DNA from: an uncultured Bacillaceae bacterium
GTDB taxonomy: Bacteria > Bacillota > Bacilli > Bacillales > Pradoshiaceae
NCBI GenBank assembly: GCA_904501845.1
Contig: CAJGCH010000084.1
Location: 1-10,605, forward strand
Length of the DNA: 10,605 nt
Direction of reading: 5' to 3'
Part shown: positions 1 to 5,363 of the stretch, in pieces
How the letters are laid out: each line of letters begins with the position of its first letter
How positions within the stretch are numbered: the first letter of the stretch is position 1
The notes under the pieces: model-generated
Database searches by the model: none
What the model was told of the DNA's origin: nothing
What the model saw: the letters and a program-made list of their open reading frames with translations, nothing else
Made by a program: the position numbers and the translations under genes

Positions 1-255
1 TTCCATTTTGATTGGATTTCCGTACTATTGCTGCTTTATTTATCATTCGTATCCGCCACAGGATTTTTCATTTGGAATAATGTGATGAAATATAATCCGG
101 TTGGCAAGGTTTCTATGTACTTATTCCTTGTACCGGTATTCGGCGTTTTGCTTTCCGCTATCCTATTAAATGAAACTTTACAGTGGATGGTGTTAGTCTC
201 CCTTTGTTTAGTTGCGTCAGGCATCGTTATCGTCAACCGGGAAAAACAGGCTTAA
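1..255 (+). CDS. EamA/DMT-family transporter, C-terminal part (5' end outside window)
   Basis: Frame 1 is open from the first base to TAA at 253-255, giving the last 84 residues of a membrane protein. Three hydrophobic stretches are visible: LLLLYLSFVSATGFFIW, MYLFLVPVFGVLLSAILL and MVLVSLCLVASGIVIV. Between the second and third sits LNETL. This 'P-hydrophobic-NE' arrangement, followed by a last helix and a short basic end (NREKQA), is typical of the second EamA repeat of drug/metabolite transporter (DMT) permeases. Such proteins usually have about 300 residues and ten helices and export small metabolites; the substrate cannot be told from this fragment. A perfect 13-bp hairpin with a T-run follows 15 bases after the stop. 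The start and promoter lie upstream of the window. The family call is fairly safe; nothing more specific is justified. Confidence 0.8.
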   Translation, partial: FHFDWISVLLLLYLSFVSATGFFIWNNVMKYNPVGKVSMYLFLVPVFGVLLSAILLNETLQWMVLVSLCLVASGIVIVNREKQA

Positions 256-270
256 GTTCCTAATGGATAG

Positions 271-315
271 AAAAAGGTATGCACCTCATAGAGAGGATTG
301 CATACCTTTTTTTTT
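271..315. terminator. Bidirectional intrinsic terminator between convergent genes
   Basis: The arms at 271-283 (AAAAAGGTATGCA) and 299-311 are perfect 13-bp complements around a 15-base loop. A T-run follows on the plus strand (307-315) and an equivalent run of A (271-275) serves the minus strand. It can therefore end both the EamA-type gene and the convergent permease gene. The permease stop codon (286-288, reverse) lies inside the loop, and one arm encodes that protein's last residues (KKKGMQ). Confidence 0.88.
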
Positions 316-1476
316 GATTTCGCTCTTTGGTCTAAACAAGCTGACTGCCACTAATATGAGTGCCAGCATCAACCCGAGGATAAGAAGGAAGTTCCCGCCA
401 GGCATGTATTGAATGGCCAATCCGCCGAAAAATGGTCCGGCAATGCTTCCTAGACTGAATACGACGCCAAAAATGATGTTACCGGCCGGCAGAAGCTGGG
501 CTGGCAGGAGATCGGTCATATAACTCATGCCAAGTGAGAAGGTCGAACCCACGAACATACCAGCGATAAAGATGGCAGCAAAGAGCCCGATTGCCGTTTG
601 TTCGATAAATCCAGCCGTGATGAAGGTGGCAGAGCCTCCGATAAGAATCATAAGGAGCACACGCTTTCGTCCCCAAGAATCACTCAATATACCGAGCGGG
701 ATTTGGGAGACCAGACTGCCAATTGCAAAAGCCGGCAAGATTAAGGACACTTGTTGAATATCCAAATCCATCCTAAGTGCGTAAACCGGGAAGTTACCAT
801 TTAATGAAGCCTCAAGGAACCCGTAGCCAAATGGCGGCAGAAAAGCCACCCATGCATATTTGGCGACCTTTTTGAAGCGGCGGAGCGTGCCGAGAATATT
901 AGCGCTTTCTGTATCCTCTTCTGGATGCTCGTTCTTGAGAAGAAAGACCGTCAGCCAGGCGAGCAGGCTTATAATTGAAGCAACCATGAATGGCAGAGCT
1001 TGATTGATTTCAATCAGATTGGCTAGAAGCGGTCCTGCTGCAAAGCCAAGACTGAAGGAAAGACCGTAGACTGCCAGGTTTCTTCCTCTTCTGTGCATGG
1101 GAGTGAAAGCCGTTATCCATGTTTGGGTAGTAAAGTGCAAGGTGTGGTCTCCGATTCCGATTACCATGCGCAAGATAAACCAAAACCAAAATGAATCCAG
1201 TAATGGGAATAGGAGAAATGCGCAAACGACTGTGAAGCCGCCAAACATGATAAGTGGTTTATAGCCGTATTTCCGTAATGGAATTTCCATAAAGGGGGAG
1301 ATTAATAAGATGCCGAGATAAAGTCCAGTGGCATTTAACCCGTTCATTGCGGAACTGACCCCATCCTGTTCAAAGATGATGGAGATAAGCGGGAGTAACA
1401 TTCCTTGTGAAAAGCCTGAAACTCCAACAAGGATAATGAGCGACCAAAAACGTATTTTTTCATATTGTGTATTCAT
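286..1476 (-). CDS. yfkF: MFS transporter, YfkF-like
   Basis: The product is a 396-residue integral membrane protein with about twelve hydrophobic segments, the usual size for a major facilitator superfamily permease. The N-terminal half has GVSGFSQGMLLPLIS (18-32) in helix 1 and GYKPLIMFGG (71-80), a degenerate motif A after helix 2. The second half has a clear motif A, GILSDSWGRKRVLL (262-275). A charged central loop (KNEHPEEDTESAN, 181-193) separates the halves. The ATG at 1476 is preceded on the minus strand by GAGGAGA (1490-1484) at a good distance. Its start faces chaA across 107 bases, and its end converges on the EamA-type gene through a shared terminator. From memory it closely resembles B. 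subtilis YfkF, which also neighbours chaA (yfkE). Drug or sugar export is possible, but the substrate is unknown. The symbol rests on remembered sequence and gene order. Confidence 0.88.
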   Translation of the reverse strand: MNTQYEKIRFWSLIILVGVSGFSQGMLLPLISIIFEQDGVSSAMNGLNATGLYLGILLISPFMEIPLRKYGYKPLIMFGGFTVVCAFLLFPLLDSFWFWFILRMVIGIGDHTLHFTTQTWITAFTPMHRRGRNLAVYGLSFSLGFAAGPLLANLIEINQALPFMVASIISLLAWLTVFLLKNEHPEEDTESANILGTLRRFKKVAKYAWVAFLPPFGYGFLEASLNGNFPVYALRMDLDIQQVSLILPAFAIGSLVSQIPLGILSDSWGRKRVLLMILIGGSATFITAGFIEQTAIGLFAAIFIAGMFVGSTFSLGMSYMTDLLPAQLLPAGNIIFGVVFSLGSIAGPFFGGLAIQYMPGGNFLLILGLMLALILVAVSLFRPKSEIKKKGMQSSL

Positions 1477-1524
1477 ATAGAATTCTCCTCATTCAGTCTG
1501 AAATAATGGTAAGTTTCTTTAGGG

Positions 1525-1533
1525 ATTTTAGCA
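1525..1533 (-). promoter_or_regulatory. Candidate extended -10 promoter for the MFS gene
   Basis: Read on the minus strand, TGCTAAAAT spans 1533-1525. It combines an extended TG element with a -10 one base off TATAAT, about 50 bases before the permease ATG. No good -35 lies at 17 bases (ATTATT). It is plausible as a weak sigma-A promoter in the divergent spacer, but it rests on one short match. Confidence 0.33.
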
Positions 1534-1583
1534 ATAGAAACATTAACAATAATCAAACTTTTTTTGCGGAAAGGGGAATTCTC

Positions 1584-2648
1584 ATGGCTCAAAGAGTCTT
1601 TTCTATTCTTCTAATTATCGGACTGCCGTTGTCCATAGCGGGATCACTGTTCGGCTGGCCAAGCTTGCTCATGTTTGCTATCTATTGTTTGACGATTATC
1701 ACGCTTGCCAGTTTCATGGGAAGGGCGACTGAAAGCTTGGCCATTATAGCGGGTCCAAGGATTGGCGGCTTATTAAATGCGACGTTCGGAAATGCGGTCG
1801 AGCTAATTATTTCAATCTTTTCATTGAAAGCGGGGCTTGTTGGTATCGTCCTTGCCTCATTGACAGGGAGTGTCATAGGCAATCTTCTGCTTGTAACTGG
1901 TGCATCCTTTTTCCTTGGCGGGCTAAAGTATAAGAGGCAAAAATTTAATGTATTTGATGCACGCCATAATGCCGGGTTAATGACATTTGGGGTCTTGGTT
2001 GCTTTCATCATCCCGGAGGTTTTTGCCGGAGAGATTGATGGCGATAAACAAATGGTGCTGAGTGCAGGGATTTCTATTATCCTGATTCTGCTCTATATTG
2101 CGGCCCTCTTCTTTAAGCTAGTCACGCATAGAGGGGTATACAGCCGGCAAGATGACGGACAAGCATCCGCTCTGGAAGAAGAGGAACCAGAATGGGGAAA
2201 GGGGAAGGCGATTATTATCTTGGCTCTTTCTACACTAGCAGTCGCATATGTATCTGAGAATTTGGTGCATACATTTGAGATTGTCGGAGAGCAGCTGGGG
2301 TGGACAGAGCTGTTTATCGGGGTCATTATTGTCGCGATTGTCGGAAATGCTGCCGAGCATGCGTCAGCGATTATTTTTGCCCTTAAAAATAAAATGGATA
2401 TTGCAGTAGAAATCGCTGTCGGATCTACACTTCAGGTCGCAATGTTCGTTGCGCCTGTGCTCGTGCTTGTGTCCTTCTTGTTCGAGGAGCAGATGCCTCT
2501 TGTCTTCACACTGCCGGAGCTTGTGGCAATGGCCTTGTCGGTGCTCTTGATGATCGTCATAACCAATGATGGAGAATCCAACTGGTTTGAAGGACTAACA
2601 CTGCTTGCAGCTTATGTATTGATGGGACTTGGGTTTTACTTAATATAG
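1584..2648 (+). CDS. chaA: Calcium/proton exchanger ChaA (CaCA superfamily, YfkE-like)
   Basis: The 354-residue polytopic membrane protein exports Ca2+ in exchange for H+ across the cytoplasmic membrane. Both signature repeats of cation/proton exchangers are intact: GNAVELIISIFSLKAG (69-84) and GNAAEHASAIIFALKN (254-269). Their acidic residues E73 and E258 match the transport glutamates of B. subtilis YfkE, which I recall as E72 and E255. About eleven hydrophobic segments flank an acidic cytoplasmic loop, ALEEEEPEWGKGK (196-208). The frame is open back to 1467, which would overlap the divergent permease start. ATG 1584 is preferred because AAGGGGAA (1571-1578) precedes it at a proper distance and the resulting length fits the family. 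The gene is alone in its direction. No strong promoter was seen in the 107-base divergent spacer. Family identity is secure; Ca2+ as the only substrate is inferred from relatives. Confidence 0.93.
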   Translation: MAQRVFSILLIIGLPLSIAGSLFGWPSLLMFAIYCLTIITLASFMGRATESLAIIAGPRIGGLLNATFGNAVELIISIFSLKAGLVGIVLASLTGSVIGNLLLVTGASFFLGGLKYKRQKFNVFDARHNAGLMTFGVLVAFIIPEVFAGEIDGDKQMVLSAGISIILILLYIAALFFKLVTHRGVYSRQDDGQASALEEEEPEWGKGKAIIILALSTLAVAYVSENLVHTFEIVGEQLGWTELFIGVIIVAIVGNAAEHASAIIFALKNKMDIAVEIAVGSTLQVAMFVAPVLVLVSFLFEEQMPLVFTLPELVAMALSVLLMIVITNDGESNWFEGLTLLAAYVLMGLGFYLI

Positions 2649-2654
2649 GAAACA

Positions 2655-2924
2655 GATTAAAGGGCCCTGACCGCTTAAATGCGCGTCCAGAGCCCTTCAT
2701 GTGTGTACGTTCATAAGATAAAACATGCCATATGCCATTATACGATAATCTTTACATACCGAGTTACCTGGCTATAGGTCACCGCCTTTTCATGGGTAGT
2801 GGTCCGCGGCTTTGCAAACTGACGAAATCGTTAACGTGCTTTTTCTTCGTGAGGATTGTTTCGATAAGCATTCCTCCCAGTGGTTTTTGCTGGTTAGTGA
2901 TTTCGCCTCCTTTGCTATTGATTA
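2655..2924 (-). ncRNA. Candidate minus-strand small RNA (unidentified)
   Basis: This interval has no convincing protein gene, yet it lies between a near-consensus sigma-A promoter (2930-2958, minus) and a hairpin (2660-2697) that folds better as minus-strand RNA. The predicted transcript is about 270 nt and converges on the end of chaA. Local structure includes a GCCGC/GCGGT stem (2810-2806 with 2785-2781), ACCT/AGGT (2779-2776 with 2769-2766) and ATTAT-CGT-ATAAT near 2737-2749. Near its 5' end lies AAAGGAGG (2913-2906) with no ATG, GTG or TTG at translation distance. It does not match tmRNA, 6S, SRP or RNase P RNA as I know them. The strings GCAAAGCC and AGCCAGGTAAC recall class I c-di-GMP riboswitches, but the rest of that consensus is missing and no downstream gene would be controlled. 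Alternatives are a decayed riboswitch or gene leader, or a very short peptide mRNA. Confidence 0.42.
2660..2697 (-). terminator. Hairpin after chaA, better formed on the minus strand
   Basis: The arms AAGGGC (2697-2692 on the minus strand) and GCCCTT start a stem that continues with CTG/CAG and an inner CGC/GCG around an A/T-rich loop. Two positions that would be C-A mismatches in plus-strand RNA (2666 with 2691, 2670 with 2687) become G-U wobbles in minus-strand RNA. The minus-strand tail is TTTAATCTGTTT, a poor but present U-rich tract, while the plus-strand tail has only TT. It most likely ends a leftward transcript, and at best is a weak terminator for chaA. Confidence 0.5.
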
Positions 2925-2929
2925 GGTTT

Positions 2930-2958
2930 ATTATAGCACGCGTGCTTATTTATGTAAA
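2930..2958 (-). promoter_or_regulatory. Near-consensus sigma-A promoter facing left, with palindrome in spacer
   Basis: On the minus strand the -35 TTTACA (2958-2953) and -10 TATAAT (2935-2930) are separated by exactly 17 bases, and TGC directly precedes the -10 as an extended element. This is the best promoter match in the window. A perfect 12-bp palindrome, AGCACGCGTGCT (2935-2946), fills most of the spacer and overlaps the -10 by one base, where a repressor could sit. The predicted start of transcription is near 2923-2924. Confidence 0.72.
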
Positions 2959-2995
2959 TATTCTGAATTTTACAATATTGTTACAAATGCATGTG

Positions 2996-3022
2996 ATTTA
3001 CGGTACTATCTCTTATGGGAAA
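2996..3022 (+). promoter_or_regulatory. Tentative sigma-B-like promoter upstream of yfkD
   Basis: ATTTAC (2996-3001) and GGGAAA (3017-3022), 15 bases apart, resemble the sigma-B elements GTTTAA and GGGWAW. The second is an exact match and the first matches at four of six. A sigma-G/F-like alternative is TGCATA (3041-3046) with GAAAATA (3065-3071). Neither is strong. The stretch 2959-3134 otherwise holds only A/T-rich DNA, the palindrome ACAATATTGT (2972-2981) and a small hairpin at 3093-3111. Confidence 0.27.
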
Positions 3023-3134
3023 TTAAATCATTCCTTGTATTGCATAGTTTTCTCCTTGCTGACAGAAAATAAGGGCACAAATTCTTCTAGGTGACCTTTT
3101 TAAATAAGGTCTTTTGTTGAAAGGAGTTCCATGC

Positions 3135-3953
3135 ATGAAAAAGAGCGCATTTATTTTACTGTCTGTATTGATGCTTTTTCTCGTTCCCGCAGAAAACTTT
3201 GCGGCGCCTCCCGTAAAGCTTGAGCCAAAAAATGCTGAAGCAAAATACAGAATCCCTGACTCTGTTTTGCCCATCAATAAAGAGAATACGTATCCAAATG
3301 TGAGTCAGGATATTCCGATGCTTGAGCCGAGCGAGCTTTCGAAGCAATTGCTTAAATCCAGTAATGTCAAAATCGAAAATCCTGAGTTGATTCATATGCT
3401 GAACGAAACGAATATCGGCACAAATCCTGTCGCATTCTGGTATAGAGCAACCATTTATCTCGGGAAATGGGCACTCAATTATGAATCAATGGAGACATCG
3501 CCAAACTGGGAGTACCAGAAAATCAATACGAACTTCTATGATAACCGCGGAGGCAATGCTAATTTCCAAATTCACTATGTTCAAGAAACGCAGAAGGTTG
3601 TTAAAGGCGGCTTGACATCTAAGATACCCTCAAGCGGAGATGTACAGAAGATGATGCTGATGCGCGCTTCGGAAAACTCTAAGCTTCCGCTTGCTTTTGA
3701 GACGGTGATTGGAGCAGGAACGAAAAAGGATCGCGTCTATAATATTCCGCCAGAAAGGCTTGGCTATTTATACACATATGCCCCAGCCATAAATGAAAAG
3801 GGAAAAGTGACATATGGAGAGGTCTATCTTGTCCTCAAGGGGAGCAAGCGTGAAATCATTGTAAAGAATGTGACCTCACAAGGAATAGGTGCCTGGATTC
3901 CGATTCAGGATCATGCTTCATTTGAGTTCAATGCCGCAGTACGTCCCAGCTGA
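3135..3953 (+). CDS. yfkD: YfkD-like secreted protein of unknown function
   Basis: The 272-residue protein begins with a clear Sec signal peptide: MKK, a hydrophobic core to about residue 18, then AENFA-A, with likely cleavage after residue 23 or 24. There is no lipobox cysteine and no later membrane segment, so it is probably exported and soluble or wall-associated. The mature part is rich in charged and polar residues, with conserved-looking blocks such as YRATIYLGKWALNYES, NTNFYDNRGG, LAFETVIGAGTKKDR and GKVTYGEVYLVLKGSKR. These match B. subtilis YfkD as I remember it, including its position after chaA. Upstream in-frame TTG codons at 3114 and 3117 were rejected because AAAGGAG (3120-3126) sits 8 bases before ATG 3135. 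A perfect 11-bp terminator follows, so the gene is monocistronic. No catalytic motif is recognised and I assign no biochemical role. Confidence 0.87.
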   Translation: MKKSAFILLSVLMLFLVPAENFAAPPVKLEPKNAEAKYRIPDSVLPINKENTYPNVSQDIPMLEPSELSKQLLKSSNVKIENPELIHMLNETNIGTNPVAFWYRATIYLGKWALNYESMETSPNWEYQKINTNFYDNRGGNANFQIHYVQETQKVVKGGLTSKIPSSGDVQKMMLMRASENSKLPLAFETVIGAGTKKDRVYNIPPERLGYLYTYAPAINEKGKVTYGEVYLVLKGSKREIIVKNVTSQGIGAWIPIQDHASFEFNAAVRPS

Positions 3954-3963
3954 TACAAACGGG

Positions 3964-4002
3964 GGCTTCAACCAAAATGTGGGATGGTTGAAGCCTGTTT
4001 TT
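3964..4002 (+). terminator. Intrinsic terminator of yfkD
   Basis: GGCTTCAACCA (3964-3974) pairs perfectly with TGGTTGAAGCC (3985-3995) around a 10-base loop and is followed by TGTTTTT. It lies 10 bases past the yfkD stop. Confidence 0.9.
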
Positions 4003-4064
4003 CTGTTGCAGTCAGGCTCATTATCGTTTAGGATAGGATTGATGTGAAAGGAGTCGGATTAAGC

Positions 4065-4265
4065 GTGACAACACCGATTTATAATAGAGAAGACCAAGTT
4101 AAATATTTAAAAGACCGCCTCGAATTATTTATTGAGGTATTGAATCAAATGGAACCTGAGACAACGGATGTGGAAGATATCGATCGCTTGATTGAGATTG
4201 TTGACTCAATTGAGGAGAAGTTCCAAAGCTTTAAGAATCGTCCGGACGCAGAGCCTGAAGCCTAA
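4065..4265 (+). CDS. yfjT: SE1561/YfjT-like small acidic protein
   Basis: The protein has 66 residues, is highly charged and lacks a membrane segment. It is predicted to be largely helical, with a possible coiled coil: an N-terminal NREDQVKYLKDRLELFIEVL, then VEDIDRLIEIVDSIEEKFQSF. It resembles small Bacillota proteins annotated as the SE1561 family and B. subtilis YfjT, which lies just before pdaA as here. GTG 4065 is chosen because AAAGGAG (4047-4053) precedes it by 11 bases; the in-frame GTG at 4044 lies upstream of that site and lacks its own. The spacing is slightly long, which with GTG suggests modest expression. The gene ends inside its own terminator. The function is unknown; the charged helices could mean a protein-binding role, but that is a guess. 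That it is a real gene is supported by its start signals, its terminator and the conserved position. Confidence 0.8.
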   Translation: MTTPIYNREDQVKYLKDRLELFIEVLNQMEPETTDVEDIDRLIEIVDSIEEKFQSFKNRPDAEPEA

Positions 4266-4282
4266 TTGCTTCAGGTTTTTTT
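4254..4282 (+). terminator. Intrinsic terminator overlapping the yfjT-like stop codon
   Basis: CCTGAAGC (4254-4261) and GCTTCAGG (4268-4275) are perfect complements around a 6-base loop, followed by seven T (4276-4282). The left arm encodes the last residues of the gene and the TAA stop (4263-4265) lies in the loop. Confidence 0.88.
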
Positions 4283-4314
4283 ATTGTATAATTTCTGTCC
4301 TTCAGCAAAAAATA
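4266..4314 (+). promoter_or_regulatory. Possible pdaA promoter region
   Basis: Two readings are possible. A sigma-A-like one uses TTGCTT (4266-4271) and a perfect TATAAT (4287-4292), but the 15-base spacer is short and the -35 overlaps the preceding terminator. A sigma-G-like one uses TGTATA (4286-4291) as -35 and AAAAATA (4308-4314) as a poor -10. B. subtilis pdaA is known to be expressed in the forespore from sigma-G, which favours the second biologically, but the sequence match is weak. Confidence 0.3.
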
Positions 4315-4348
4315 TACAGACTAATGCTTGCGAATAGGAGGGACAAAG

Positions 4349-5158
4349 GTGAAAAAGTTCATCATCACTTGCTTTTCAGTCTTGATGACATTCGGGCTAT
4401 TCCTTGATACGGTGCATGCCATTTCGAATGTCCGGTATGATTGGGGCTTTAATAAAGGAAAGAATGAGGAGCCGGCTGACGCGGGCCCGAAGTATAATGC
4501 CATTGTTGAGAAGTATGGGGCAATTTATAAGGCAGACACGCCCAATAAAGAAATTTACCTTACCTTTGATAATGGCTATGAAAATGGGTACACGGAAAAA
4601 GTATTGGATGTCCTGAAGGAGCACAAAGTGCCTGCAGCCTTCTTTGTTACGGGACATTACTTGAAAACTGCTGAACCGCTCGTTAAGCGAATGGTGCAGG
4701 AGGGACATATTGTCGGGAACCATTCTTGGAATCATCCTGACTTTACACAAGTATCAGATGAGAAATTAAAGGAAGAGCTCGATACAGTCAAGGAGAAAAC
4801 AGCAGAGCTGACAGGCCAAAAGGAAATGAAATACATGCGTCCCCCGCGTGGAATATTTAGTGAAAGAACACTTCAGTTATGCAATGACCTTGGGTATAAG
4901 CATATTCTCTGGTCCGTTGCCTTTCTTGATTGGGATGTGAACCGCCAGCACGGCTGGAAATATTCCTATGACAATATTATGGCGCAAGTCCATCCGGGTG
5001 CGATTATCTTACTGCATTCTGTTTCGAAAGATAACGCAGAAGCGCTTGGAAAGGCCATTACCGACTTAAAGAAACGGGGCTATACATTTAAGAGTCTTGA
5101 TGATATGCCTGTTAAAGGGCAAGATAAAAAGAAAAAACCGAGTGATTTAAAGAGTTAG
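4349..5158 (+). CDS. pdaA: Peptidoglycan N-acetylmuramic acid deacetylase PdaA (delta-lactam-biosynthetic)
   Basis: This 269-residue exported polysaccharide deacetylase (carbohydrate esterase family 4) removes the acetyl group from muramic acid during muramic delta-lactam formation in spore cortex. That modification is needed for germination enzymes to recognise the cortex. A Sec signal peptide (1-24, ending TVHA) precedes the NodB domain. Motifs: TFDNGYENGYT (72-82, catalytic D74), HSWNH (125-129, metal histidines), RPPRG (164-168), DWD (194-196) and LLHS (221-224). TFDN instead of the usual TFDD is the PdaA-type variant. A lysine-rich tail (KGQDKKKKPSDLKS) ends the protein. GTG 4349 is chosen because AGGAGGG (4336-4342) precedes it by 6 bases and gives a normal signal peptide; the upstream TTG 4328 lies before that site. 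It implies a spore-forming host. B. subtilis PdaA is similar in length (about 263 residues). Confidence 0.94.
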   Translation: MKKFIITCFSVLMTFGLFLDTVHAISNVRYDWGFNKGKNEEPADAGPKYNAIVEKYGAIYKADTPNKEIYLTFDNGYENGYTEKVLDVLKEHKVPAAFFVTGHYLKTAEPLVKRMVQEGHIVGNHSWNHPDFTQVSDEKLKEELDTVKEKTAELTGQKEMKYMRPPRGIFSERTLQLCNDLGYKHILWSVAFLDWDVNRQHGWKYSYDNIMAQVHPGAIILLHSVSKDNAEALGKAITDLKKRGYTFKSLDDMPVKGQDKKKKPSDLKS

Positions 5159-5169
5159 CGGTTTATCCC

Positions 5170-5211
5170 ATACAGACAAATTCTTAATCAAGAGTTTGTC
5201 TGTATTTTTTT
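5170..5211 (+). terminator. Intrinsic terminator of pdaA
   Basis: ATACAGACAAA (5170-5180) pairs perfectly with 5195-5205. The stem continues inward through a G-U pair and TCTT/AAGA to about 16 bp around a 4-base loop. Seven T follow (5205-5211). Confidence 0.92.
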
Positions 5212-5363
5212 ATGTTGTTTTAAGACGAGGATGCGAAAAAAGTTATTTTAAAATATAATTTTTAAGAGGTACACCATTATTTTTAATGTTTCGTAAATAT
5301 TGATGCGCAAGAAAGAATATTTATGGAATCATTACTAGACTAAGGATGAGGAGAGTCATGCAG

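Noticed and set aside
1467..1583. Longer ChaA start overlapping the divergent permease start
   Set aside because: No ribosome site there; ATG 1584 has AAGGGGAA and gives the normal family length.
2795..2815. T-box-like string GGGTAGTGGTCCGCGG on the plus strand
   Set aside because: It needs gaps to match the T-box consensus. There is no specifier stem or antiterminator/terminator pair, and yfkD is not an aminoacyl-tRNA or amino-acid gene.
2732..3094. 120-residue open frame in the chaA-yfkD gap (+)
   Set aside because: No ribosome site, low-complexity hydrophobic and Cys/Ser-rich translation unlike a folded protein, and it runs antisense to the stronger leftward promoter and candidate RNA.
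4397..4750. 117-residue open frame on the minus strand inside pdaA
   Set aside because: Antisense shadow of pdaA; the pdaA frame carries all catalytic motifs.
5254..5259. TATAAT before the oxidoreductase gene
   Set aside because: It sits in a very A/T-rich run with no -35 at 16-18 bases, about 105 bases from the start; a chance match is likely.
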